A DNA stretch of 64,000 bases from Nereocystis luetkeana (Eukaryota; Sar; Phaeophyceae; Laminariales; Laminariaceae), in contig JARUPZ010000007.1 of NCBI GenBank assembly GCA_031213475.1, positions 3,405,586 through 3,469,585 on the forward strand. The letters run 5' to 3'. A program made the translations under genes and the position numbers. Shown here piece by piece: positions 48,063 to 59,468 of the stretch. The notes under the pieces were generated by a model. That model did no database searches and was not told the DNA's origin. It saw only the letters and a program-made list of their open reading frames with translations. Numbering within the stretch: position 1 is the first letter of the stretch; every line of letters starts with the position of its first letter.

Positions 48063-48339
48063 TCTTCTGAGGGGTATCTTCGGTGTAGTGTTGAAGCTGG
48101 CGAGGGGGGGAGGGAAGGGGGCAGAGGGTCTCCTGTCTTTTTCTCTTGGTGTAGGGTCGTTCCATCGTCTGTAGCACCGCTTTTGTTGTATGTGGCACAT
48201 TCCTCTCCTCGCCCTGTCTTGGGTGTGCTTCACCCTCTTCACACATCTGTCTCTCTTGTTTGTTTGTGCTATCCTGTCTCTCTTGTTTTTTTTTGCTTCT
48301 TCTTTTTTTCATGGCACGTAACCCCAAGCCGTTTGTTGT

Positions 48340-48383
48340 TGTTGTTTGTTGTTTGTTGTTGTTGTTGTTGTTGTTGTTGTTGC

Positions 48384-48427
<44 letters not shown>

Positions 48428-48454
48428 GTTGTTGTTGTTGTTGCTGTGCTGCTG
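48340..48454. repeat. GTT microsatellite abutting the assembly gap
   Basis: About 35 GTT units with single CTG variants, running straight into the N stretch. Confidence 0.9.
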
Positions 48455-48554
48455 NNNNNNNNNNNNNNNNNNNNNNNNNNNNNNNNNNNNNNNNNNNNNN
48501 NNNNNNNNNNNNNNNNNNNNNNNNNNNNNNNNNNNNNNNNNNNNNNNNNNNNNN
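48455..48554. other. Assembly gap (100 N)
   Basis: Exactly 100 N, a conventional scaffold-gap size, so the true length is unknown. Missing transporter exons could lie here. Confidence 0.98.
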
Positions 48555-48824
48555 TCTCGCGGGACCGTGAGCCCCCACTAGGTAGCGCAGAACGGCGGGG
48601 CTGTGGGCATGTCTGCGTGGAAAACCACATACACCCTTATTACCCTCAGCAGACACAGTCGCCAAAATCATCTACCAGGTACACCATTATCATCATCACC
48701 ATTAAACAAATAAAAAACAAAATGGCTGGCGGCGGGAGCTGGAAGCCGGCCAGCCAAGCATCGCCTCTCCCGGGAAGGAAAACCCCCTCACAAAACGCCT
48801 CCTCCGAGAACCAGAAAAAAAACA

Positions 48825-49460
48825 TCCATCCATCCATCCATCCATCCATCCATCCATGTGCAACGCTGCACGGCCTGACCGCTTGGCACGTGTTCCTCTC
48901 CGTTTTAGCTTCAAACCACACCCAGCGACGACTCCAAAGGTGAGACATTCCGCTACAACTCCTTCGCTATCTTGTTGCCGGCAACGGAAAACGCTCGCGC
49001 ATACACCGCGCACGCTCATACACCGCGCACGCGCATACACCGTGCACGCGCATACACTGCGGGCGTGCATACACACGTGCAGACATACACGCGCGCGCAT
49101 ACACCACGTGCACACAGACGAGTGCATACCCCGTGCACACACGTACACCGCGCATACACACGGGTGTATAGTTGTACTATGTGTCTGCACACACCGCGCA
49201 TACACATGCGCGTACACCACGCGTACACACGCGCATACACCATGCAAATTCAACGCTTACACACCGTGCATACGTATGCGCATGCATACACATACATGCG
49301 TACACACCGCGCATACTCACGCGCATACACCGTGCATACGCATGCTCATACACCGTGCAAACGCATGCTCATACACATACATGCGTGCACACCGCGCATA
49401 CGCATGCGCATACACATACATGCGTACACACCGCGCATACACACGCCAACACACTACACG
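48825..49460. repeat. CCAT array and a minisatellite of about 12-22 bp (ACACCGCGCATACGC-like)
   Basis: CCATCCAT at 48825-48857, then about 440 bp of CATACACCGCGCATACGCAT variants with alternating purine-pyrimidine character. Open frames through it encode only His/Thr/Tyr repeats and are not genes. Confidence 0.85.
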
Positions 49461-49499
49461 CGCACTGCGCATACGTCGCACATACAAGACACCGAAGAC

Positions 49500-50740
49500 C
49501 ACCAATAATACCACTCAATGTGCCCCCCCCCCCCCGTAACCAGGGGGCATACACCGTGCAAAAAACAAGAAATACCACAATGAATTAATACTTGGTACTA
49601 CTTATTGTACTCTCGCCCCCCGTCCCCCCCGCCCCCCTCGCCCGCCCAACATATGATCCCACCACCCGGTTTGCTTTGCTTTATGATTTTTAAGATAAGA
49701 CCAACTGATTCAGATAACAACTGCTGCGGGTGCGACTATTACCAGTTGTCAGAAGCGTAAGCTTTGACTCAAGTTGTCCGAAGTTTGGCTCAAAAGGCGA
49801 GGTTGAGCTCGAGGCTCGTACAGATTCCAAGACGGAGCACGCATATATCACTCTACTACCACTGTACCCAATCTCCCGATACCCTCCTCGGACCCCCCTA
49901 CCGCGATTAACACGCCGCTTTTAATCGAAACCCTTCTGAGAAGAGTAAATAATGTCTCCTTTGGTGGGGAGCACTCGTCGTATGATATGAAAAGTCGTGA
50001 CTCTGACTTCTGGCTGGCCGCTGGATCGTACGGTAAGGTTTACAAGCCGGCTTAAACTAAAAAAGAACGACACGTATATATACCCACACACAAAAACGGG
50101 CTGAATAACATTGGAGAGACGCAAATCGTCCAAAAATATTGCTGGATAGCAAAGATGAAAAAACACCATCAATAGACGACTAAAAAATATTCGCCCTGCC
50201 GCCCAGGCACATTCCCATCAAATACTACTGTAGAAATTTCCTGTAATTCGTTTAGACCAAATAGGAAAACTGCGGGCAGGAACCACTTTTTTTCTCTCTA
50301 TCATAAAATACCTGGTATGGAACCGATAGATAGCTACTCACTTCGCGTAGACGTCTTGAAAAAGCTTCTTCGTCTGTGCACAACACTACTTTAATACTGC
50401 TGTAAAGCCGAGATACGGTAAAGGGGGGGGGGGGGGGGGGTGCATAGGTATCATCAGGTTCTTCACATCAGGATTTCCACACACCACAAAAAAACCCGGA
50501 ACTACGCAAAAAAAATTGAAGGCGCCTTCCCTCCACCTGATGCACAATCTCAATTGCTGTAGGCACCAACAACCGACGGCATGAACCACCGCTCGGCACA
50601 ACTCACAAAAATACTCGATTCCGCCCCACTCCACGCCGCGCTACGCCTCCCACCGCCGCCGTCCCCCCACCCTTTGGCATACCCGCCTTCCACCTCCCAT
50701 AACCCCCCCCCCCCCCCTCAATGTCTCCTCTATACACCAC
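49500..50740. other. Region without recognisable gene
   Basis: Contains short poly(C)/(G) runs (about 49522, 50423-50440 and 50703-50717) and AT-rich stretches. No exon with both splice signals was found. Confidence 0.5.
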
Positions 50741-50744
50741 CCCA

Positions 50745-51225
50745 AAGCTGACGCTGACATCAACGCCGACGCCATCACCATCACGGAAACCGTCGCTGAC
50801 GTGTTACTGACCCCGTCACTGACCCCGTCATCAACACCGTCCCCGACATCGCCCTTGACACGTCAGTGACACCGTCACAAGCATCGGACACGGTCACCGA
50901 CAACGTCGTTGATGCCGTCACTGAAGCCGGCACTGAAGCCGTCATCCGACACCGATACCGACACCTTCACCGACCCCGTCACCGACCCCGTCCCTGACAC
51001 CGTCTTTGACAGTCGTCAGTGACGCCGCCACCGGCATCGTCGCTGACAATGTCCCTGTCACTGAGGCCGTCAACACCGTCACTGACAAAAATCAAAACTG
51101 GCCCCGTCACAGACCCCGTCACTGACGCCGTCCCTGAAATCGTCACGTTACATCAGAACCCCTGCCGCGCCGTCCACCAAATGTAGCCCGTCACAGACCC
51201 CGTCACTGACGCCGTCCCTGACATC
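50745..51225. repeat. Minisatellite of CCGTCACTGACGCCGTC-like units
   Basis: Degenerate 12-18 bp units (GACCCCGTCACTGAC) fill about 480 bp. A larger duplicated block (CATCAG-ACCCCTGCCGCGCC, about 75 bp) occurs near 51155-51180 and 51235-51265. It lies just past the stop of the PP2C gene. Confidence 0.85.
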
Positions 51226-51410
51226 GCCACGTGACATCAGCACCCCTGCCGCGCCGTCCACCAAATGTAGGCGCAAGCCACAACAGGATTACACCCCACT
51301 CGGCGACGACAAGAGACAATTTTACATTTTACCGCCGTTTCCGATATCGCTTCCTGCCTCTGCCGCGGCAGCACCTGCTCGTCGATTCACGGATGCACTG
51401 TCCCCCTTCT

Positions 51411-51454
<44 letters not shown>

Positions 51455-51457
51455 CCG

Positions 51458-54400
51458 TCACCCTCTCGCTTGTCTCCCTGTTTCCCCTCCTGCTAAGCCG
51501 CCACCGCCGAGCGCCACCAGAGGCGCCCCCTCAACGCTTGCAGCATCCCCACCTTCTACTTCTCCTCCCCCTCCTCGTGCTCCACGCGCCCCCCGTCCCG
51601 ACCCCCAATCCCTACCACAGGCGAGTCTCCCTCGCATGCAACTTTTGCACCGTCCGCCTCTCCCCCCCTCTCCTCTTCCTTCTCCTCCTCCTCCGCGCCA
51701 CCCCCGACGCGCGACACAGACCCCACACCAACACCCCCCTCTCTCACCGGAGGGCACCGCACTCCCCTCCGTCGTCCCCGCCCCCGTCCCTGCCTCCACC
51801 CTCGAGACAGCCATCTCTGCCCCGTCTCTCCCCCCAGGAAAAACAACCTCCGAGCGCACTTCGTCCCCCCATCCGGGCCCCCAGCGCCTGCCCCCCCCAG
51901 TCTCACCCTCGTCCCCAACCCTGCCCCCGTCTGCCGCCGCCGCTGCTGCCGCCCCCACCGCCGTCGCCGCCGCCGCCGCCGCCGCCGCCGCTCCTGGGCC
52001 GGAATTCTCAAGCAGTGGTGCTGCTGCTCGTCCGGATGGAAGAGAGGGTGGCCGGTCTACCCCTCTGTCCCCCGAGGCAGGCGCGGGCGTTGTTGCTCTT
52101 CGCGTTGCCTTTTTTCTTGGTCGGAGGTCGGCGAGCACGATCGTCATGTTGTCGCGCGACCCCAGGTCGAGACAGCGCCGAAGCACGGCCCGCGCGAGCG
52201 CCTCGATCGGCGTGCTGGTTCCACCGTTAGCGCCAGCAGCGTCAGCGTTGGCAGCGTCAGCGTTAGCAGCGTTAGCGCTAGCAGCGTCAGCGTTGACGCT
52301 AGCTTTAGCGGTGGCGTTGCCGTTATCACCGCCACCGCCGTCCTTGTCGCCGTCGCTGTCCCAGCCGCTGTCGAAGCCGATTATTGCCGCCTGAAATTTT
52401 GGTTTTCAGGGAGGTTGGGGTAGGGTGGGAGGGGGGGGGGGGGGGGGGGGGGGGGGAGGAGGCGCAAAAGAGGAGGGGGAGGGGCGGGGAGGCACAAAAG
52501 AGGAGGGGGAGGGGCGCGGGGGGGGGGGGGGAGGGGACGGGGGGGAGGGGGGTCAGGATGAATAAGTTAGGCAACATAACATCCATTGAATGAAAAAAAA
52601 AAACTGTTGTTCCATGCAAAGCACGGAGCAGGACCGCTTGCTGTAAGAGCGAAACATCTGTCGCGGTTCCAGCGGCGGCTGAGTGTCCATTCCAGCATGT
52701 ACCGTCGACGTTTCTTCTCCGACAGTCACCGAGGAAAGCAAGTCCCACTCGACAAAAGTAAACGCTGATTGCCCGTTTTGGGATAAGGGTAAGCATATTT
52801 TTTAAATCAAATATACTGGTGTGGAAAAAAAAAACGTCGTAAAAAGCGCCCAAATGATGGAGGTGACTGATAGGAATATGAACGGAGTTCCGCCTCGAAA
52901 GGGATGCGTGGTCAATGGTCAATAGACCAAGGCAAGCAACAAATGGATACACCCCCCCCGCGCGCTCCCCCACCTCCTCCCGCTCCCCCAATCACCTCTC
53001 TCTGCAGAAAGCTGACGATCCCCGGGTTGTCCATGACGTCCCACACGCCGTCGCTGGCCAGGACAAGAAATTCGTCTTCCGGAACTCTGCGCCGACAAAA
53101 CAATAACACGAAAAAAAAGCCTGCCGTCAGCAAAGATGTCGGGTAATGGTTTCTTAAACTTTCTGGCCCGTCAAGGTCTCTTTAGTCATACACCAGTACG
53201 CTAGCACTATTGTGGGGAGTCCTTGACAGCTGTCCTTGACGGCTGTCCTTGACGGCTGTCCTCGACCGTTGCCCGTATACCCTCTATTTTACAAGCCTAT
53301 CAAACCTGATTTTGATTTTGCTTAGTAAATCGATGCCTATCAATAGCATCAATATATATATAAATATGATAGGTTAAGAATTGACTGTAAGGGAATACAA
53401 CTCTTAAAAAAAATATTAAAAATAAAAAACCGACTATCGTTCTCATCGGAAACGCAATTCTCAACAATCAAACAGGAAAATCGGCTGTTTATTATATAGA
53501 TAGCACTGGCTCCAATCTGAAAAATGCCACAAGCCCGTCGTGACAAAAAAAGAAAGAAAAAGGAACAACGAAAAAAACTCGCCTCTGCCTCGTGTACAAC
53601 TCCGGAACCGGGCTGATCATTTGCTCTTCCGGCTGACGAGACGGGTTCGACTTGAAGTCGAAATCACCAAGCGCTCGGCTGGTCGCGATGGACATCTTTT
53701 TTGCATATCACGCGACGAGTACATGACGTAGAGCAGCAGGCAGGGGTGGGGGGGTACACGGAGTTCAAGGTTCGGGGCTCAGCTCCAGGGTTTCACGGGT
53801 AATCAGGCGCTGGCGCATGTACACGGGGGTAGGGGATGCATGTCGAGAGTGAGGTTTCCTGAATCAACAGCAGGCGTCCATGGGCGCATCATCAAGGGGG
53901 GGGGGGGGGGGTACACGGGGTTCAGGGGTCCGGGGTTCAGCTCCGGGGTTTCACGCGAAATCAGGCGAAGGCGTCTATGTACACGGGGGTAGAGAACGCA
54001 TGTCGAGAGTGAGGTCTCCGGGATGTATGCAGGCATGCACGCAGTCGCGCACGCACAGAGGTCCCCCCCTCAGTCCCAGCCGAGAAGCGCCTACCACGAG
54101 CCTCGAAATCAATACTCAAAAGCAAGGGCAGCACAAAAGAAAGAAAATACCAGGTACAAGCTAAATTAGGCACTACAAGCAAAAGCTGCTGTAAAAAACA
54201 TCCTTACGTACATAAACGAACTACTAACAAGTCCGAAAACAGGTTCGTAGAGGCAAAATTTCGGCTTCTCAATTCGTCGAGAAAAGAGCAGAAGCTGTCA
54301 CAGAAGGACACGTCGTTTTTTACCATACAGGGGCAGCTCCTAAATAATCGGAGGCTCCTCGCTCGAGGAGCTCTATATTATTAGCAAGTCGATAGTAAGT

Positions 54401-57400
54401 CACCCAAAAAAACTTTTTTTCCTTCAAAAAAAAGCTAAAAGAGCACAAGATCCGATCAACAAATCCCAAAGCCTACTATTATACGAAGTAGGTATACATC
54501 ACGAAATACTCCATTTTTTTTCATCAAACAATGGTATTTAGGCGACTGCAGTCCCGTTTTGGGGGGGGGGGGGGGGGGGATTACAACGATATTGACCTTA
54601 ACCCTGTTCGGACAAGGCGCCAGAAACGTTTTGGCCGAAAAAAAAAGGGCAGCCCGATCGTAGCACGCGTAAGATAAAACCGAGAGGCTTGAGGCAGGGG
54701 GGGGGGGGTACTCGATATCATGCATAGCCGTAGTCGCATGATCACAGACCCTCGCATCTCTACATACAATGCCGGGACGGAGCACGTCTGTTTTTTTTCA
54801 CCGACCAGGCAGACATCGCTCCTTGCACAAAAAGCGCGAAGCGAAGCGTGAGGTGTTGCGAGAGTCGCGGCCCATGTGAAGAGTGAGCTGCATGCACCCT
54901 GCTAAGAAGCGCTAGTGAGGCGGGCTTTCTTGCAGAAGGATGACAGCGTTGAGTGAATAGATTTTGTTGTCCGGTGCAGGCCACTTCCAGAGCGGGGGGA
55001 GGGGGGGGTAGAGAGGGAAGGGAAGAGCGAGCAGGCCACCGCGCCGACAATCCAGGAAATATCCATCCATTCGTCCACACGCGCGTCCGCCACCGCCCCC
55101 GGTGTTTCGTCTCGAAAGGGATGCGTGGTCAACGGTCGAAGTACTGAAGCAAGTAAGAACGAGTACGCCCCCAGATGCACATATGTGTGCCCTTATGGCA
55201 AAGCAATTCTAAGTAGAACTCACATAGTCGGGAAGAGGAGGAAATGGATGCACAGATGTGCCCGTGTGGCAAAGCAACAGAGAGTAGAACTCAAAAAATA
55301 GGAGAATGTGAAATATACAAGGAGGAACGGGATGTGCTGAGAGGAGATGAGTGAAATAGACGAATGTGACATGGAGAAGGGTTGATACACTACCCTAGAT
55401 AGCAGCGAGAACACGATCGCAATCCTAGGGGACAAATGGCGGCCGCAGGCGGTGAAGCAGGAAGGGGCAAGAAAAGCAAAATCATTCATGTAATATGCTG
55501 AAAAACAGTAAACGAACGAGCGCCCAGATATTGGAGGTGTCTCTAGTAGGAGTGGGTACGGTCCTCCGTCTCGAAACGGATGCGTCGTCACTGGTCAAAT
55601 GCCTGAGGCAAGCATCGAATGAGTACCCCCCCCCCCCCCCCCGCCCCCCCCCCCCCCCCCCCCCCCCGCCCATCCCTCTGTGTCCACCCCCCCCCCCTCC
55701 CGCCTACGCCCCCCCCCCCCCCCCCCCCCCATCCCTCTGTGTCCACCCCCCCCCCCCCCCCCCTCCCGCCCCGCCCCCGCCCCCCCACCTACGCAGTCAC
55801 AGACGCCTTCATGCGCACACGAGACCCCTTCTCACATTAAGCGTGTCACAGACCACCCGGGGGTTGTGGGGGTCGGAATCGTCGAGGTAGCCGCCGCTCC
55901 TCAGAATCCTTCGGCTCTCGGCCTTGCGCCCAGGCTTGTGGTCAACCGACATCGGTAGTTGTCGGCCTCCCCGACTACCCAATGCGGAACGAGAAAAAAA
56001 ACGGATTAAAAAAAAAAAAAAGAGAGCAGAAGAACACGAATAAAAAAAAAACAAAAACAAAAAGAAACATGAGTGCTAGTTTATTTAAAACGGAGTGTCT
56101 TGAAAAAAAGGTGATAGTAAAAAAAAAAAAACGTGCCAAACGAACGGTAGAGAGGGAGAGAGAGAGAGAAAATACGAGAGAGAAAAAAACAGTGTGGTTG
56201 AAAACAAGTGTCTTACAAAAAACGTACTTGAAAACATCATGTCAAACGGCTGAGAGAGTAGATAATGGAAAAGGGATGAGCACAGCAGCAAACACCTTAG
56301 CTCCCCCTCCAGCCCGATGCCGCCTCGAACGGCACGCGACGCGTTTAACGGCGGCCCGGCACACCCTCTCCCTCCCTCATCCATAGGCAGATTCCCCCCC
56401 CGCGCCTCGAAAGCGGTTCTTAGTAGGATTCAGCTCACCCTTCATGCGACGCGCGCAACACCTCGCGGCGCCTCGCACTTGGTGCGGGCATCGTATGCCT
56501 GGTAGGTGGAAACTCGACGTCATCCGTCTCGGCATTGTAGGGATGCGAGGGTCCGTGGTCATACGACTTCGGCCCAGCATGACAATGACTACCCGCCCCC
56601 CCCCTTCCCCCCCTCCGCGCCCGTCCTCTCTCCTCTCAAAAGCAGCCACTACTGCTTCCATCCTCCGACGGCAAAAACAAAATCATCCCCCCCAGCCATA
56701 GTTGATAGAACAGGAGAAAATAACAAAAAGGGCGAGCTGCAATAAGGTGGGATATCGTAGTCGAGAAAGTATGGAAGCATACAGGAGGGAACTAAGAAGA
56801 AATGACGTCCGCAGAGAAGTTCGGGAGGTACAAGACAAAAGTAGAAGGAATCGTAGAAAGAAGGGAAAGGTTAGCGCTAAGCAAACAAAGCGGAATCGGG
56901 GAAACACCTACGAGATATACGGGGGATTGAGCGAAGGGATAGGAACGACAACGTATTTGCACGGCCCAATGGACTTCGCGAAAGCGTTGAAACTTCGATT
57001 TCGTGTAGGGGACCTGGACCTGTCAGAAAGAAGGAAAGAGGTGTACCAGTAGCCGGGAGGAGGGGGAAGTAGATGCACAGATATGTCCGTGTGGCAAAGC
57101 AATAGAGAGTAGAGTGGGAGAATGTGAAATGCACAAGGAGGAACAGGATGTATTAGAAGAGGAGATGAAGGAAAAATAGACGAATGTGACATGGAGGAGT
57201 TTGATACACTAAATAGCAGCCACAAAACGATCGCTATCCTAGGAGATAGACGGTAGCCACAGGCGGTGGAAGAGGAAGGGGATAAAATTAGCAAAACGTT
57301 TCATGTAGTATACGGAAACAACGTAATTAGCGCCCAATTGTTGGAGATGCCTCTATTAGGAGTAGGAACGGTGCTCCGTCTCGAAAGGGATGCGTGGTCA

Positions 57401-59468
57401 ATGATCAAACGACTAAGGCAAGCGACAAATGAGTACGCCCCCCCCCCACCCGCCCTCCCATCTATCCTCTAAAAGCCCCCCACTTTTCCCTTTCTCCGCA
57501 GGCAGCAACCTCTTCCCCCCCTCACCTCCCACCCACCCCCCCTCCTACACGCAGCACAAACCGCCCCTCCCTCTAAAAAAATGCCTCCCCCCCCTCTCTT
57601 TCAAACAACACCTCCCTTTTGCCCTCTCAAAACAACGCCTTCCTTCTCTCCTCTCACATACACGTCTCCCTCCCCCTCCCTCTCGGACAACGCCTCTTCT
57701 TCCCCCCCTCGAATAACCCCCCCCCCCCCCCCCCCGACCTCCAAACAACGCCTCCCTTTCTCTCGCCTGAGCACGCTTCTGCCGCCCCCACGGATAGCGA
57801 CGACAATCTCCCCCCCCCCCCCTTATCTCTCACACAAAGGCTTCCCTTCCCTTCTCACCCGAGCACGTCTGCTGCTTCAGCCTTTATTGACGAAGATGGA
57901 CAAAGAAAAAGTAGTACCCCCTATCCCCCACCCCCCCCCTCCCCCCCCCCACTCCCCCCTCTGACACAAACGCCTCCCCCCGGCCTATCACCTGAGCACG
58001 CTTCTGCTGTCCCCGCAGTTAGCAACGACGATCTCGCCGGGGCTGAGGAGGGCCAGCACCGCCGTGGTGCCGCTGTTTACACCGTGCTCGCGCATCGCCA
58101 AGTCCGCCTCCATGAAGCCGTTGATGCAGCCCCCGCCCACATCGCCTCTTCGCCACTCGTCCGTACCCTTAAAGCGAAAGGAAAGAAAAAAAAAAACACG
58201 GAATCGGAATCGAAATCGACCGACATTGGAAACGAACTCGGAATCGAAATCGGAAACGAAATCGGAAACGAAATCGGAAACGAAATCGGAAACGGAGTCA
58301 ACGGAATCGGAATCGAAGCTCGAGATCGAAGTCGGAAACGGAAGTGGAAACGAAACCGGAAGCGAAATCGGGAACGACATTGGAAACGGAACCTCGCCCG
58401 AGCGGTTTCTATGATTCTCCGAGCACCAATCCGCTGGAGGATTAAAAAAAAAAAAAAAAATCCGATTGAATATCCAGGGGAATATCTACTATTAATACCA
58501 GGAAATCTCAAGTATATGGTAATGGTTTCCACGGAGACGTTCATGCAGCCCCCCGCTCTCATCGCCTCTTTCGCCACTCGTCCTTACCCCAAAACAAAAA
58601 TCCCCCAAAAAAACAGGAAGACCAACCGACCAGTCAGACCGACCGAACAATTAAATCGGAAACGGACACTCATCGGAGAGCACGTTATACCTGATATAAT
58701 TCGCTACCAGGTACTAAGTTATGGCCTCAATGCAGTCGTTGATGCACCCCCCCACCCACATCGACTCTTCGCTACTCGTGTGTGGCTTGAAATAAATACC
58801 TCCCTCCCCCTCCACAGACCATACCGACCAACCGACCGACAGACGAAATCGGAAGCGAAATCGGAAGCGAAATCGGATACCTGGTACAAAATTGGAAAAA
58901 AATGGAAACTGATGAAAATAGGAAAACTCGCAATCGAAGCCGGAAGACGATTCGAAAATGAAAATCGGAAATAGCTTGACAACAAAATCGGAATTGGACT
59001 CGGAAACGAAATCGGAAACACAGGTGCGCTGGGGAGGATATTCTAATGACTTATGCTGTGAATTTGTGGCAGATGATAAGTTCCATACGGCAATGGTCTC
59101 CATGGACCCGTTGATGCAGCCACCCCTCACGTCGCACCTTCACCGCTCGCCCGTATACAGCCTAAAAAAACGGGCAGACCGACAGTAATACGGACTGATA
59201 GGTAAGCCTTGCAGGCAATACCTTATGCTATTACGGGGGACCATAGTAAATACCCTGGTAGGACCAAATATTGGTGTAAAAATAGGGAAACATAAAAGTT
59301 TTTTTTTGCACCGTGGGTGCTATCTACTACGGTGCCCGTAAATACGGCAGTGACGTGTCGCAAATCGCCTACAAGGGTTACCTGGATGTGTCCCAAGAGT
59401 TTCTCCTGAGCGAAGTGAGCCGCGCCAGAGCCGCTGTGTCCGTCGAACACGCCGAGCGCAAGCGTGTC
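51458..59468 (-). CDS. PP2C-type (PPM) Ser/Thr protein phosphatase, N-terminus not found
   Basis: Exons 59468-59382, 58167-57992, 55974-55836, 53695-53589, 53086-52996 and 52390-51458 join in phase to 1,533 nt. They carry the PPM family motifs in order: VFDGHSGSG (metal-binding Asp/Gly), SGTTAVLALL, VANCGDSRSVL, MSVDHKP with ESRRI, SRALGDFDFK, EEQMISPVPEL, LASDGVWDVM (second metal Asp) and LGSRDNMTIVLADL. The enzyme hydrolyses phospho-Ser/Thr using two Mn/Mg ions. The usual N-terminal RxxMED exon is not seen; it should lie upstream of 59.47 kb. The 53589 donor must be GC (AG/GCAGAG) to keep frame. In the last exon an Ala/Asn/Asp minisatellite-coded loop (about 52345-52230) precedes the final motif, and a roughly 220-residue Gly/Ala/Arg-rich tail follows it, ending at 51458. 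Location is unknown; no signal peptide or membrane segment is visible. Confidence 0.9.
52430..52556. repeat. Poly(G) tract cluster in a PP2C intron
   Basis: G-runs separated by GAGGAGGCGCAAAAGAGGAG units, just upstream (in gene sense) of the last PP2C exon. In the gene's own sense these are C-runs. Confidence 0.8.
52890..52975 (+). mobile_element. LINE 3'-tail fragment
   Basis: GCCTCGAAAGGGATGCGTGG, TCAATGGTCAATAGACCAAG, AACAAATGGATACACCCCCC. It ends about 20 bp from a PP2C exon boundary. Confidence 0.7.
54540..54565. mobile_element. MITE family A, left-arm fragment
   Basis: GACTGCAGTCCCGTTTTGGG runs directly into a G-run; the remainder is missing. Confidence 0.5.
54700..54912 (-). mobile_element. 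SINE-like repeat with poly(C) tail, reverse copy
   Basis: Plus strand: G-run, TACTCGATATCATGCATAGC, GACGGAGCACGTCTG, then AGCGTGAGGTGTTGCGAGAG. This is the full-length complement of the 20.3 kb copy, within a PP2C intron. Confidence 0.8.
55105..55680 (+). mobile_element. LINE 3' fragments with long poly(C) tail
   Basis: A short tail (55105-55170) is followed by a longer fragment. That fragment encodes the CPCGKATESR ... GECEIYKEERDVL zinc-knuckle-like remnant (55243-55345) and GTVLRLETDASSLVKCL, and ends GAATGAGTAC with more than 40 C. The frame is broken by stops; the H of the C-C-H-C pattern is lost. Confidence 0.75.
55836..55974 (-). CDS. PP2C exon (DHKP exon), quoted separately because of its context
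   Basis: This exon of the phosphatase supplies RGGRQLPMSVDHKPGRKAES and ends AAT/GTGAGA. It is wedged about 160 bp from the poly(C) tail of the LINE fragment, one of several coding exons in this window with retroposons close by. Confidence 0.85.
56413..56612 (+). mobile_element. SINE-like repeat with poly(C) tail
   Basis: GCGGTTCTTAGTAGGATTCA, GTGCGGGCATCGTATGCCTG, GGCCCAGCATGACAATGACT, then C-rich. It lies immediately upstream of the longest LINE fragment. Confidence 0.75.
56702..57445 (+). mobile_element. Longest non-LTR retrotransposon (LINE) fragment, ORF2 C-terminal part
   Basis: An open frame at 56702-57052 ends LHGPMDFAKALKLRFRVGDL then DLSERRKEVYQ. It is followed after a frameshift by AQICPCGKAIESRVGECEM (cysteine-knuckle remnant), then KTIAILGDR, and GVGTVLRLERDAWSMIKRL, ending CAAATGAGTAC and poly(C). 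Reverse transcriptase motifs themselves are absent, so this is a 5'-truncated, mutated copy. The cysteine pattern and the truncated-5', shared-3' structure identify it as LINE-like rather than a host gene. Confidence 0.75.
57715..57745. repeat. Poly(C) tract in C-rich intron
   Basis: Part of a 57430-57960 stretch that is almost entirely C and T on the plus strand, within a PP2C intron. Open frames across it are low-complexity Pro-rich artefacts. Confidence 0.7.
58195..59170 (-). repeat. GGAAACGAAATC minisatellite and three decayed copies of a PP2C exon start
   Basis: A 12-bp unit (GGAAACGAAATC) fills about 58200-58390 and recurs at about 58845-59020. Interleaved are three diverged copies of the first 60-70 bp of PP2C exon 58167-57992. 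On the minus strand these are at about 58600-58525 (GGGGGCTGCATGAACGTCTC), 58800-58725 (GGGGGTGCATCAACGACTGC) and 59165-59095 (GGGTGGCTGCATCAACGGGT). None continues into the rest of the exon. Confidence 0.75.
59231..59336. mobile_element. MITE family B with an 8-bp micro-insertion
   Basis: The left arm ATTACGGGGGACCATAGTAA is followed by CCCTGGTA (59253-59260), absent from other copies. The right arm is decayed. It lies 45 bp beyond the donor of PP2C exon 59468-59382. Confidence 0.8.

Noticed and set aside
48260..48943. Open frames crossing the N gap
   Set aside because: They read through unknown bases and a GTT microsatellite.
51231..52394. 387-codon plus-strand open frame with a poly-Gln run
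   Set aside because: It is antisense to the last PP2C exon, which carries the family's final motif and proper splice phase. The plus-strand frame is Pro/Ala/Ser low complexity without known features.
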